Counted from the first letter of the stretch, positions 53,712 to 63,147 are shown. The stretch is DNA of 64,000 nt from Bin5 sp963662575 (GCA_963662575.1 OY759723.1:3844001-3908000); one strand, 5' to 3'. Program-made: numbers and translations. The notes: a model not told the origin generated them from the letters alone.

Positions 53712-53730
53712 AACTGTCCTGCAGACAGTT
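53712..53730. promoter_or_regulatory. Perfect 7-bp hairpin at the predicted transcript start of the small gene
   Basis: aactgtc (53712-53718) and gacagtt (53724-53730) with a 5-base loop; the arm begins where the minus-strand transcript should start. It could be a 5' stabilising hairpin or an operator. Confidence 0.5.
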
Positions 53731-53736
53731 ACCTCA

Positions 53737-53764
53737 ATTGTAATCCAGCTTTCCAAAAATACAA
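53737..53764 (-). promoter_or_regulatory. Promoter for the 65-residue protein gene
   Basis: Minus strand: TTGTAT (53759-53764), 16-base spacer, TACAAT (53737-53742). Confidence 0.55.
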
Positions 53765-53780
53765 AAAACGCAACCTTTTT

Positions 53781-54584
53781 CTAACCTGAATAGTTAAGCC
53801 TAACTGCGCGAGTCGCTATGTAGGTGTCGGTAAAATCCGCCGGCGGCTGTCCCTCCCACCGATCTTCATAAAACGCGGTCAGGACAAGACCGGCGTCGAG
53901 CTGACCCGCTATCTGGTCCGTGAGCGTGTGCCCAAATTCAAGAGCTTCGCCTGCACGGATGAACGCCTTCCGCTCCGCTTTGGAAATGCTGGTGAGGTCT
54001 GAATAGGGAAGCTTATGACGGACCTCCAGTATACCTTCATCAATCTTGCGTTGGTCAAAAAGGTACATTACAGGGTTGACAAAGCCGGCCAGCAAGACCC
54101 CTTCTGGTTTCAGCACGCGTGCGCACTCCCTCCATACGGGGGGCACCTCAGGGATAAACAGGTTGGAACAAGGGTGGACTATCAGATCGAAACACTGGTC
54201 TTCAAAGGCCAGCAGCTCACTCATGTCCCCTTCGACCGTCAACAGATTCAGGTCCTCGCGTTCCGCCACAGCACTATCCTGGGCAAGCTGGCGGGGAGAG
54301 TTGTCGAAGACTGTCACACGTGCGTTGACACTCTCACCGGCCGCAGCCAGTATTGGTCCTTGCTGACCCCCGCCCGAGGCTAAACAGAGAATCTCAGCGT
54401 TATGAAAGCCGGGGAACCAGGCGCGCGGCACCGCTTTTGTCGGCGTAAGCACAATCTGCCAATCGCCGCGCCTTGCCGCCGCAATGGTCTCTGCACTGAC
54501 TGGGACCGTCCATCTGCTTTTGCGCTCGACAGCCTTGTCCCAAGCATCACGATTATAGGTTGAAACGTCCACACTTCCATCCAT
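53781..54584 (-). CDS. Class I SAM-dependent methyltransferase
   Basis: A 267-residue methyltransferase. Motif I is ILCLASGGGQQGP (about residues 66-78), followed by VFDNSPRQL and VEGDMSELLAF, and RVLKPEGVLLAGF as the late motif. The Gly-Gly-Gly-Gln-Gln form of motif I and the long C-terminal cap resemble small-molecule methyltransferases. The acceptor is unknown. It reads as a single gene with poly-T rich downstream sequence. Confidence 0.9.
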   Translation of the reverse strand: MDGSVDVSTYNRDAWDKAVERKSRWTVPVSAETIAAARRGDWQIVLTPTKAVPRAWFPGFHNAEILCLASGGGQQGPILAAAGESVNARVTVFDNSPRQLAQDSAVAEREDLNLLTVEGDMSELLAFEDQCFDLIVHPCSNLFIPEVPPVWRECARVLKPEGVLLAGFVNPVMYLFDQRKIDEGILEVRHKLPYSDLTSISKAERKAFIRAGEALEFGHTLTDQIAGQLDAGLVLTAFYEDRWEGQPPADFTDTYIATRAVRLNYSG

Positions 54585-54666
54585 GTTGCTTGCCTGCCAG
54601 CAGGAATCGGAAACGAGAATGGTCTGTTTTCACTTTCCCTGTCCTGGTTATCTTTTCTGGTCCTGC

Positions 54667-55530
54667 CTAAGACTGCACCTTTCCTCCAGCTCTCGACCTC
54701 TCCGCGGCACGTAGTCTGCGCTGCGTCCGCTCCTGCTGGATCTGCTCGCTCATGCCCGGAAGCGTTCCTTCTCGCAGCAGGCAGATCATCTCCGCCATGA
54801 TACAGACAGCTATCTCTGCCGGTGTTATCGCGCCAATATCAATCCCAATGGGCGCACGAACGCGGTCGAATTTCGACGCCGGTATGTTCTGCTCCCTTTC
54901 GAGCAGCTCGAAAACAGCCCGGATGCGGCGCCGGCTTCCGATCATTCCCAGATAGGCAACCGGATCATCCAGCACCTCCAACAGACAGTCGATATCATAC
55001 TGGTGGCCTCGCGTCACCAGAACGAGATAGGTGTCGCTGTCGAAAACCTCTTTGCCCTGCCGCAGATCGACTAAAGTGGGCCGAAATGGCCCTGCCACCA
55101 CCCGATCAGCTGTGGGGAAACGGGCAACGTGGGCGAATTGGGGGCGGTCATCAATAACCGTAACCAGAAAGTCGCACGTCTTCGCAATTGAAGCCAGTGG
55201 CACAGCGATGTGACCGGCTCCGGCGATAATCAGATGCGGAGGCCGATCCTGCACCTCGACAAACACCGAGAAACTGCCGCCCTCATCCGCATAGTGGATG
55301 TGCTGATGTTTCTTCCGCGCAATCGCGTTTCGGGCATCCTGCAATACAGCGTTGCTCTGTTCGCCCAGTCCCAACGCTCCTGCAGTGCATCGATCCGGTT
55401 GCGGCCAGACCACTGTACTACTACCGACAGCGCCGGCATATACGCCGTCGCCTGCGGTGACCGTAACCAGCGCAACAGCTTCTCTATTTTCAATCGCATC
55501 CAGGAGCGTGCTGAGCAACTCTTTCTGCAT
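54667..55530 (-). CDS. XdhC/CoxI family protein with Rossmann domain
   Basis: A 287-residue maturation factor of the XdhC family, which sulfurates and inserts molybdenum cofactor into xanthine dehydrogenase or CO dehydrogenase. The C-terminal Rossmann domain (HLIIAGAGHIAVPLASIA, then VTVIDDRPQFA and MIGSRRR) is clear. The N-terminal XdhC_CoxI domain is weak and lacks the conserved Cys; that Cys motif is found instead in the short protein at 56551. No molybdenum hydroxylase structural gene is in the window. Confidence 0.9.
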   Translation of the reverse strand: MQKELLSTLLDAIENREAVALVTVTAGDGVYAGAVGSSTVVWPQPDRCTAGALGLGEQSNAVLQDARNAIARKKHQHIHYADEGGSFSVFVEVQDRPPHLIIAGAGHIAVPLASIAKTCDFLVTVIDDRPQFAHVARFPTADRVVAGPFRPTLVDLRQGKEVFDSDTYLVLVTRGHQYDIDCLLEVLDDPVAYLGMIGSRRRIRAVFELLEREQNIPASKFDRVRAPIGIDIGAITPAEIAVCIMAEMICLLREGTLPGMSEQIQQERTQRRLRAAERSRAGGKVQS

Positions 55531-55613
55531 TTCTCACGTTTCTTTCTTTTGCGCCCGCCAACTCACATGTTGGGTGAATCCTTGGGCTTGTTGGCAAGGC
55601 GCTTCAGCTGGAG

Positions 55614-55643
55614 TTAGACACGCGCCAAACCAGATGCTAGAAT
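55614..55643 (+). promoter_or_regulatory. Promoter for terC
   Basis: TTAGAC (55614-55619), 18-base spacer, then TAGAAT (55638-55643) with an extended TGC before it. Confidence 0.55.
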
Positions 55644-55730
55644 CCGTCATATGCTCTACAGCGGATTAACCCCTGCATTTGCTTAGCAGAACCTGGCCGA
55701 TAGCCAACATTGCAAGGAGCCTGGAACCGT

Positions 55731-56504
55731 ATGACAGAACTGCTTCAACCCGAAAGTCTGGTGGCACTGCTGACTCTGGTTCTGCTCGAAATCGTTCTCG
55801 GCATCGACAATGTAATATTCATTGCCATCCTGAGCGGAAAACTGCCCCCCAGCCAGCAGGCGAAGGCCCGTTCAACTGGAATCGGGCTGGCCGTGTTTGC
55901 CCGCATCGCCCTACTGTTCAGCATTACCTGGATCATGCGGCTGACCCATCCCCTCTTTACTCTTTTCGATCATGGTCTATCTGGCCGTGACTTGATTCTA
56001 CTGGTCGGTGGCCTGTTTCTTATCGGCAAGAGCACTTTCGAAATCCACGAAAAGCTGGAAGCAGGGCAACATACTGGTACAGCCCGCGCGACAGCAACTT
56101 TCGCATCCATAATTGCTCAGATAATCCTCATCGATGTAGTCTTCTCACTGGACTCGGTGATCACCGCGGTAGGAATCTCAGGCAATCTCTGGGTAATGGT
56201 TCCGGCCATCCTGGTTGCGGCCGCGGTCATGCTCTTCTTTTCTGGCTCGATCGCCGCCTACGTCGAACGCCATCCGACGATGAAGATCCTGGCACTGGCT
56301 TTTCTGATTTTGATTGGATTCCTGCTGGTATTGGAAGGTTGGCTCCACGAAGCGGTCGAGGAACTGCATTTGAAAAACTATGCCTACTTTGCCATGGCCT
56401 TTGCTCTCGCCGTCGAAATGATTAACCTGCGGGTTCGCCAGAAATCGCAACCCGTTCATTTGCACAGCCGCCTACCATCCGGGCAGCAGGACCAGGATTC
56501 ATAG
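55731..56504 (+). CDS. TerC family integral membrane protein
   Basis: A 257-residue membrane protein with seven or so helices. LLEIVLGIDNVIFIAIL and the later LIDVVFSLDSVITAVG are the two conserved acidic helix motifs of TerC proteins, which move manganese or act in metal loading of exported enzymes. AAGGAG lies 11 bases before ATG 55731. It sits between two XdhC-type genes on the opposite strand. Confidence 0.93.
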   Translation: MTELLQPESLVALLTLVLLEIVLGIDNVIFIAILSGKLPPSQQAKARSTGIGLAVFARIALLFSITWIMRLTHPLFTLFDHGLSGRDLILLVGGLFLIGKSTFEIHEKLEAGQHTGTARATATFASIIAQIILIDVVFSLDSVITAVGISGNLWVMVPAILVAAAVMLFFSGSIAAYVERHPTMKILALAFLILIGFLLVLEGWLHEAVEELHLKNYAYFAMAFALAVEMINLRVRQKSQPVHLHSRLPSGQQDQDS

Positions 56505-56550
56505 GGCAGGACTTTGCGGGGCGTACCGCATCATCGCCGACCGCGCCGGC

Positions 56551-56901
56551 TCAGTCCGCCTTCCTGTCTTCGTCTGCCGAGGATGCCCCTCCCCAGCGCT
56601 CGACGAAAACATCCATGACGCCGCCGCAGACACCTAAACTGTCCATCGAGATATCTTCAGTCAGGTCCACGTGAACGGTGCGCGGAATACCATCATGGAT
56701 GACGTCCAGCCCGGCGCGAATCACATCTGCCTCTCCACAGCCGCCGCCCACAGTTCCCACGTGCCGGCCTTGCGGGTGAATCAGCATCTTGGCGCCAACC
56801 TCTCTGGGCACTGAACCTTTGGCGTCGACAATCGTGGCAACGGCAACTTCCTGCTCGTCTGCCAGCATCTCCTGCAAATAGTGATATAGTGTCGCTGTCA
56901 A
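56551..56901 (-). CDS. Short XdhC/CoxI domain protein
   Basis: A 116-residue stand-alone XdhC_CoxI domain: VATIVDAKGSVPREVGAKML, then TVGGGCGEADVI with the conserved Cys, and a second GVCGG. It has no Rossmann domain and looks complete rather than truncated, as it has a normal stop and start. It probably acts with the 287-residue protein at 54667 and with the MocA-like transferase at 57179. Confidence 0.88.
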   Translation of the reverse strand: MTATLYHYLQEMLADEQEVAVATIVDAKGSVPREVGAKMLIHPQGRHVGTVGGGCGEADVIRAGLDVIHDGIPRTVHVDLTEDISMDSLGVCGGVMDVFVERWGGASSADEDRKAD

Positions 56902-57005
56902 GGTGTCTCCCTACCTTTCTGCTTCGTAAGTTTCCAGCCGCAGTCTCTTCGCAGCCGTGAACGAGGCAAGCCCCGGTATATGTTCTCTTCTCTATATTAG
57001 TATAT

Positions 57006-57066
57006 GGGCGGTCGGGCCTTCGGCCCTCCCTTGTGCAGGGGCTGCGCCCCCGCAACGCCCCCCTCC
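57006..57066. repeat. REP-like dispersed repeat, copy 2
   Basis: A 61-base element related to 20770-20830. This copy folds two tight hairpins, gggcc-ttc-ggccc (57014-57026) and ggggc-tgc-gcccc (57038-57050). It lies in the gap between the short XdhC gene and the MocA-like gene. Confidence 0.7.
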
Positions 57067-57178
57067 AAAACCATCGCTCACCGACGTTGCGCCTGTGTCC
57101 CAACGGTGCGGCTCTGCCAGCCTACGTCCACGCGCCAGTGCCCGCCTGCGTTAAAGCCAGGTCTCCAGTCCGATTACT

Positions 57179-57880
57179 TCAGCTTACCTGCTCATACTCC
57201 GACCGCAGCGACTCATACTCGGCGGGCACGTCCATATCTTTGCGAATGCAATCGCTATCCACATCCACGTATACGATCTCGTCACTGAAATCCGACAGCA
57301 TATCTCGCAGCGTTTGCCCAGGCTCAAGTCCAAGTAGTTCCGCAAAGGACCATTCGGGCATGTAAACGGGATGGCCCCGGCGCCGGTTGTGGCTGGGAAT
57401 CACAACAGCATCCGGCTCGGACCGTGCTCGATCGACAATCTGCCTGATCACCGCGGCCGGAATGTGCGGCTGATCTCCTAGAGCCAGCAGGGCACCCTGG
57501 ATTGGCAGGCAGGCTTCTCTCAACGCACCGATCCCAACCTGGTAAGACCGCAGCATTTCATTGCGCCCATAGTCGGGATTGAATACTACCTTGGCTGGTC
57601 CTCCCTCCAGTAACCGGGCGATTTCAGCGGCGCGATGACCGGTCACAACTTGGACCGGAGACGCCCCGCCAGCTTCAAGAGCGGCCGCAACTGCCTCGAT
57701 TACGGTCCCGTTCCGCCAGGGCAATAACGGCTTGAAACGTCCCATTCTGCGGCTGAACCCCGCAACCGCCACTACCGCCGCTACACCTCTTGATGGCGTC
57801 ACCTTTGCAGTTTCAGTAGGGATTGCTTGCTCCCCCGACTGGGAGGATGGAGGGCCCGGCTCTGTCAACTTATTCTCCAT
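57179..57880 (-). CDS. MocA/MobA-like nucleotidyltransferase
   Basis: A 233-residue NTP transferase of the molybdopterin cytidylyltransferase type. AVAGFSRRMGRFKPLLPW is the nucleotide-binding signature, and LALGDQPHIP the metal-binding loop. It would attach CMP to the molybdenum cofactor for xanthine/CO dehydrogenase-type enzymes, in keeping with the XdhC neighbours. The start is uncertain: 57880 is used here, but 57916 with a G-rich site is possible. The first 30 residues are low-complexity. Confidence 0.85.
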   Translation of the reverse strand: MENKLTEPGPPSSQSGEQAIPTETAKVTPSRGVAAVVAVAGFSRRMGRFKPLLPWRNGTVIEAVAAALEAGGASPVQVVTGHRAAEIARLLEGGPAKVVFNPDYGRNEMLRSYQVGIGALREACLPIQGALLALGDQPHIPAAVIRQIVDRARSEPDAVVIPSHNRRRGHPVYMPEWSFAELLGLEPGQTLRDMLSDFSDEIVYVDVDSDCIRKDMDVPAEYESLRSEYEQVS

Positions 57881-58312
57881 TTCAAATGGACATTGAAACC
57901 ATGTTGGGCAAGGCATTCTGCCCCTGTCCAGGGCCCTCGTCAGTGTGACCAGTATACCACAAGTGAGCTTGGAATCGGCTGGCCTCACCCTGTGAAAAAC
58001 CCAGACTCTTTTTTGCACACGTTTGCGTCTCTGGCCCAAACGGCCGGGCAGCGAAAAGTCCGGTTGCCAGACCGGACCGGCAACTGTCAGATTGGCACGC
58101 TAGCCTTGATCGTCCAGTGGCAGTCAGAAATAGTGATAACCAACCGAATTGAAACTGGCAAACCACTATAGTTCACAGTATTACTCTACACACTCGCATA
58201 CCTCGCTTCCACCAACCAAAGTCGGTACAATATAGTCATTGCTCGCATACGCATCCGCGTGTTACTTTGCAGGATTTCGCCCATCATCCACTTAGAGTGC
58301 TATAATCTTTAT
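57881..58312. other. 432-bp divergent intergenic region
   Basis: No gene supported. It contains an extended -10 at 58301-58306 for the plus-strand membrane protein. A minus-strand TATATT at 58229-58234 may belong to a promoter for the MocA-like gene, but the -35 is weak. Confidence 0.5.
58301..58306 (+). promoter_or_regulatory. Extended -10 promoter, probably leaderless
   Basis: TGC-TATAAT; the expected transcription start, 7 bases after the -10, falls on the A of the ATG at 58313. No ribosome-binding site is possible in between. Confidence 0.65.
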
Positions 58313-59068
58313 ATGCAGGATTCGGTTCAATCTACGCCAAATGGATCATCTGAGAGACGTCATTACGACCTGACGAAGGATCCGATCTATTACATTACTT
58401 TCGGGTTCTTCGCCCTGCTCACAACTGCTCTGCCCGCCTTCCTGGGACAACCCAACTTCTTGCCGATCGCGCAGACTGTAGCTCTCACTCTCTTTCTGGC
58501 CGTACCTCTTCGCAGAGGCTTGGTAGGCAGAGGCATCCTTGTGCTCTCCGTTTGGCTGATGCTGCAGACCCTAATTATGATCGTTGGAAGTGCGTTTCTG
58601 CCCGTCGTGTTCGAGCGGGCAATTCATGACGGTTTTGCATACCACCGCTCGCTGTTGGAATGGTCTGTTACCGGACAGGACCTACCGGGCTGGCTTCTGA
58701 ACTCGCCGGGAACTCGTCTTGTTGAATTCTTTGGCGTCCTGCTTGGCAGTTTGCTTTCTGCCGGGCTGGTTGGCCTTTGGTTCCTCGTGCGCGCGGTCAA
58801 TCAGTTTGCCTATGCGGTCGGACGTCTGACCGCGGAAGGGCCGGCCGGGCTTTTCCTGGGGCTGATGCCTTGGAGGCTGACCATAATTGCAGGGTATGCC
58901 GGCTTTGTCGTCCTGCTTGCCCAGCCCCTCCTGAACAATACCTGGAATCCTGCCTTCTACGTTACAAGGCAGCGCCGTCTGATTACTGTTTCCATTGTGC
59001 TCGTTGCTGTTGGTCTTCTGCTCGAAGTGTCGCTGCCAGGGGTCTGGCGCACAATCTGGCCGCTCTGA
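58313..59068 (+). CDS. Uncharacterised multi-pass membrane protein
   Basis: A 251-residue protein with about six hydrophobic segments (roughly 28-48, 50-68, 72-98, 140-165, 190-212 and 225-243) and a polar N terminus. No family motif was recognised. The start at 58313 agrees with a promoter that would give a leaderless mRNA; an upstream in-frame start at 58259 lies before the promoter. The gene stands alone between divergent mocA-like and smc. Confidence 0.75.
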   Translation: MQDSVQSTPNGSSERRHYDLTKDPIYYITFGFFALLTTALPAFLGQPNFLPIAQTVALTLFLAVPLRRGLVGRGILVLSVWLMLQTLIMIVGSAFLPVVFERAIHDGFAYHRSLLEWSVTGQDLPGWLLNSPGTRLVEFFGVLLGSLLSAGLVGLWFLVRAVNQFAYAVGRLTAEGPAGLFLGLMPWRLTIIAGYAGFVVLLAQPLLNNTWNPAFYVTRQRRLITVSIVLVAVGLLLEVSLPGVWRTIWPL

Positions 59069-59324
59069 GCCGTCGTCAAATTGTCTTCGAAAGGCATTGC
59101 TGTGTCAGATTATGAATTTCCGGCCGCAGAGCCGTCACTATTGCCAGTGGCCCATGTTCTTCGAATCGCTTCTCCGCTATGCTACTAAGTATTGTCTTTT
59201 TGCCCTCTGCCCAAACCAGTGCAAGGCCCCATCACGAGTTCGTCTCACGAGCGGCAGCTGGTCGCGATGCTGCTGGAAGCTTACCAGTTGGCTCTGAACA
59301 GCCCCTCTCTATTTTCCATTTCTG

Positions 59325-62300
59325 ATGCTTCGAATAAAGCGGGTAAGCATAAAAGGATTTAAGACCTTTGCCCAGCAGACCGAGTTCGCTTTCGGGTCTG
59401 GCGTAACGGCTATCGTAGGGCCAAATGGCTGCGGTAAAAGCAATGTCGCAGATGCCATTCGCTGGTGTCTGGGAGAGCAAAGCTTTGGCCTGCTGCGCTC
59501 CAAAAAGACGGTTGATGTCATTTTTTCGGGGAGCGACCGCAGAGCCAGGCAGGGCATGGCGTCGGTGAGCCTCGTCCTGGACAATGAGGGCGGCCAACTT
59601 GGCATCGATTTTAGCGAAGTGGAGATCACGCGCCGAGCCTACCGGGACGGCGACAATGAGTATCTCATAAACGGGCAACGTGTTCGTCTGCAAGACATCA
59701 CCCAGCTCCTCGCACCTAGCGGGCTGGGAAAGCGCGCCTATGCCGTGATTGGTCAAGGGCTGATTGATCGGGTGCTTAGCCTGAGACCGGAGGAACGGCG
59801 AGCGCTTTTTGAAGAGGCCGCCGGCATCACCGGCTATCAGCAGAAGCGTTCCACAGCCTTGCGCCGTCTGGAGGCGACGCAACTGAACCTCGACCGTGTA
59901 CGAGATATATTGGGCGAATTGTCGCCACGGCTTGCGACTCTGAAACGGCAGGCAGAACGAGCTCTCGAAAGACGTCAGATCGAATCCGATCTGGAGGACC
60001 TCCTCCAGGTTTGGTATGGCTACCAATGGCATCGTACACTCACCAGTTTGCGAGAGGCCCGGCAGAAGGCAGAGCAACACCAGCACTCCACTCAGGTTCG
60101 CCGCCAACGAATGGATGCAATACGAGCCAGCCTTGACGACACTCGCGCACGTCAGTCCAGCCTGCGCGACATGCAGAGCGAACAGAGTTCGATCAGCGAT
60201 GCCCGCCAACGTCAGATGGCTGCAGTAAGCCGCCGCCTCGCCGTGACCAGAGAACGCCTGCATCATACCGATTCCCGCCACCTGGAGTTGAAAGACGAAT
60301 GTAGTGAGTTGCTCGACAACAGGAGCTCGGCTCAAGCTCGGCTCCAGGACATTCAGGAGCAACTGGATGAGGTCCAGGTCCGGTACAGCACTTGCCAGAG
60401 TGCCGTCGATCAGTTGCAGAACCAACTGGCCGAACGGCAGAAACTGCACAGCGCCACGATGACGCATTGGCGCGAGGCGCAGGCAGCATTGCGCAAGAAA
60501 GAAAATCAGATCGCTGACCTGCAAAGCCGTTTGGAGCACCTTGCCGAAAGACGCAGTTCCCTGCAGAGCCGGTCTGCCGACCTCCAGGCAGGAACGCGCC
60601 AGCGCACTTTGGCCGCAGACCAGGCAGCGGCGGCTCTGATAGCCATGGAAGCGGCCAGCGCCGATCGCGGCACAGAGTTCGACACCGCCCAGACACGTAT
60701 CGCCGCACTTACCGATGCAATAGCTGCCGACAATATCGCGCTTCGAGCCGAGGAACAGTCGAGAAATAATGCCCTCCGTGAAATCGAACGCATGCAGACC
60801 CGGCTGGAATTGCTGCAAAGAATGCGCGGGGAAGGCAATGGATACGCCAGCGGCGTTCGCTCGGTCTTGCAGGCGTCACAACAGAGCAAGCTGGACGGGG
60901 TCCTGGGCACGGTGGCTTCGCAAATCGATGTTCCTGCCCGGCTTGAAAGGGCCATAGAAGTTGCTCTGGGAGCGGCACTGCAGAATGTGATCGTCAGGAC
61001 GTGGCAGGACGCCGAACTCGCCATCGAATTCCTCAAGAGTTCAGGCGCCGGACGCGCCACATTCCTTCCTCTGGATCGACTTCGTTCCGGTGGCCCAATC
61101 TCAGCGCCGAAAATCGACGGAGTTGTTGGCAATGCAGCCAGATCAGTCCAGTATGACGCCCAAGTTGCGCCTGCAATCCAGCATCTCTTGCAGCGCGTTT
61201 GGATCGCCGACGATCTGGCGGCGGCCCGCTATGCACTCGACGCGCATTCGGGACCGGCGAGGAATGGTCGCAGGCAAACTCACCGCGCCGGCAGCAATGT
61301 TCCCTCGCCAACAGTGGTCACATTGGACGGAGAAATCATTCGCCCTGGCGGTGCTGTTACAGGCGGCAACGACGGCCGGCGCCAAAGGAGTTCCGTTTTG
61401 GCGTGGGAAAAGGAAGCCCGCGAACTGCCTGCCGCATTGGAACGGGCCAAGGCACAGGAACATCTGGTTTCACAAAGAACACAGGCGGCCCGCCATCAGA
61501 TCGAAGAGCAAAGGAAGACGCGCACTGAATTCGAAATCCAGTTCCAGGCCCTCAGTCGCGATGCTCAGCGTCGACAGGCTGACCTGGAGAAAGCCAGACT
61601 TCTCTCCGCTCAGGCCAGGCAGGAAGCCGCGTGGCAGCAACAGGTATTCGACCAGACCCGTCGAGACCTGGAGGAACTGGATTCTCAGGAAGAACAGTTG
61701 AGACAGGCTTTGGATGAGGAGGCCGTTTCCCTTGAAGACACACGGGAACGCGCCGGCCGAGCCGAAACGGCAGCGCAGGCCAGGCCGGATGAAATGCTCG
61801 GCAAACTGGCCGACCAGCGTGCGCAAGCAGCGGCAGCACAGGAAAACCTGAACAGCCAGCGTGCGCTCATTGCGCAGCAAAAGCGAACTCTTGAACAGGT
61901 CGACGGCCAGCTTAGTTCCAAGTCGAATCGTCTGAATGACCTGCTCAAAGAAGCCAAGCAACTGCGAAGCGAGATCGGTCGGATAGTCTCCGAAGAGCGT
62001 GAATTGCAGGCGGAAGGGACCGAGCATTCGCTGAAGATAGAGGCGTTGGCGACTGAACTCAAGCAATTGGAAAAGAAACGGATGCAGGCAGAGGCCGAAG
62101 AGCGGGCCGGGCAGCAACTCCTGTTACAGGATGAATCCGACTGGAACGCCTCTCGGCTTGAGTTACAGCGTACCGAAGACCGGTTGACAAACCTTCGCCG
62201 CGGGATAAGGCAGGATTTTGGGCTGGCAGAAATGGAGGAAGCGGATGGCTTGGCCTACCAGCCACCTTTGCCGCTGCAGACTCTTGTCGCCCAGCTGCCG

Positions 62301-63020
62301 GTAATCAAAGAGTTTCCCGCCGGTTTGAAGGACGACGTCAAGGAGACGCGTGCCCGCCTGCGGCGACTAAGCAATGTCAATCCGGAGGCGCCTCAGGAGT
62401 ATGAGGAAGCTGCCGGCCGCCATCAATTTCTTCAAAACCAATCCGATGACCTCGAAAACGCAGCCAGTGACCTGCAACAGGTCATCCGCGAATTGGACAA
62501 ACGTATGGAGGGCGATTTGCGTCGCACTTTCGATGCCGTTGCCATCGAATTTGTCGAGTTTTTCAAATTGCTTCTTCGAGGCGGCACTGCAAAGATTTCC
62601 GTAACCGACCCGCACAACATTCTCAATACCGGTGTCGAAATCCTTGCCCGTCCGCCTGGGAAGCGTCCCCAAAGCCTGGATCTGCTTTCCGGCGGCGAGC
62701 GTTCCTTGACAGCTTGCGCACTGGTGCTTGCCATCCTGCGCGTTAGCCCAACCCCGTTCTGCGTTCTCGATGAAGTAGATGCTACCCTCGACGAGGCCAA
62801 CGTGGACCGTCTTCGAGCCGCGATGGAGTTGCTTAGCCGCCAGACACAGTTCATTGTAATCACGCATAACCGGCGGACCCTCGAAATGGCCGACAGCATT
62901 TACGGGATAACAATGGGTGATGACGGCGTCAGTCGGGTGATTAGCCTACGGCTGGAAAGCGACGAGCTCACAGTTGTTGGGGACGATGAAGTTGAGCCTG
63001 CCGCGGCAATTGCGTTTTGA
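59325..63020 (+). CDS. smc: Chromosome segregation protein SMC
   Basis: A 1231-residue structural-maintenance-of-chromosomes ATPase. The head has Walker A GPNGCGKS (32-39) at the N terminus and, at the C terminus, the signature LSGGERSLTA and Walker B FCVLDEVDATLDEAN. Long coiled coils (about 170-500 and 690-1030, rich in Gln/Arg/Glu/Ala) flank a hinge around 515-680 (GYASGVRSVLQASQ to GGAVTGGN). It dimerises and loads on DNA with ScpA/B, which are not in the window. No ribosome-binding site is evident before the ATG. Confidence 0.96.
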   Translation: MLRIKRVSIKGFKTFAQQTEFAFGSGVTAIVGPNGCGKSNVADAIRWCLGEQSFGLLRSKKTVDVIFSGSDRRARQGMASVSLVLDNEGGQLGIDFSEVEITRRAYRDGDNEYLINGQRVRLQDITQLLAPSGLGKRAYAVIGQGLIDRVLSLRPEERRALFEEAAGITGYQQKRSTALRRLEATQLNLDRVRDILGELSPRLATLKRQAERALERRQIESDLEDLLQVWYGYQWHRTLTSLREARQKAEQHQHSTQVRRQRMDAIRASLDDTRARQSSLRDMQSEQSSISDARQRQMAAVSRRLAVTRERLHHTDSRHLELKDECSELLDNRSSAQARLQDIQEQLDEVQVRYSTCQSAVDQLQNQLAERQKLHSATMTHWREAQAALRKKENQIADLQSRLEHLAERRSSLQSRSADLQAGTRQRTLAADQAAAALIAMEAASADRGTEFDTAQTRIAALTDAIAADNIALRAEEQSRNNALREIERMQTRLELLQRMRGEGNGYASGVRSVLQASQQSKLDGVLGTVASQIDVPARLERAIEVALGAALQNVIVRTWQDAELAIEFLKSSGAGRATFLPLDRLRSGGPISAPKIDGVVGNAARSVQYDAQVAPAIQHLLQRVWIADDLAAARYALDAHSGPARNGRRQTHRAGSNVPSPTVVTLDGEIIRPGGAVTGGNDGRRQRSSVLAWEKEARELPAALERAKAQEHLVSQRTQAARHQIEEQRKTRTEFEIQFQALSRDAQRRQADLEKARLLSAQARQEAAWQQQVFDQTRRDLEELDSQEEQLRQALDEEAVSLEDTRERAGRAETAAQARPDEMLGKLADQRAQAAAAQENLNSQRALIAQQKRTLEQVDGQLSSKSNRLNDLLKEAKQLRSEIGRIVSEERELQAEGTEHSLKIEALATELKQLEKKRMQAEAEERAGQQLLLQDESDWNASRLELQRTEDRLTNLRRGIRQDFGLAEMEEADGLAYQPPLPLQTLVAQLPVIKEFPAGLKDDVKETRARLRRLSNVNPEAPQEYEEAAGRHQFLQNQSDDLENAASDLQQVIRELDKRMEGDLRRTFDAVAIEFVEFFKLLLRGGTAKISVTDPHNILNTGVEILARPPGKRPQSLDLLSGGERSLTACALVLAILRVSPTPFCVLDEVDATLDEANVDRLRAAMELLSRQTQFIVITHNRRTLEMADSIYGITMGDDGVSRVISLRLESDELTVVGDDEVEPAAAIAF

Positions 63021-63147
63021 GCCTGGCCGTCTTGTAGCCCCGATTCAGCCGCGAAGTCTGTTGTCAGCAAGCGACTTCTCTGTGACAGGGACAGTCCCGC
63101 TCGTCCCGAATAGCAACGGGCAGAACACACCGCAAACCCCCTCTCAC

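Noticed and set aside
59232..60818. 528-codon open frame on the minus strand
   Set aside because: It is antisense to the start of smc, whose motifs are unmistakable; the Leu/Cys-rich product shows no family features.
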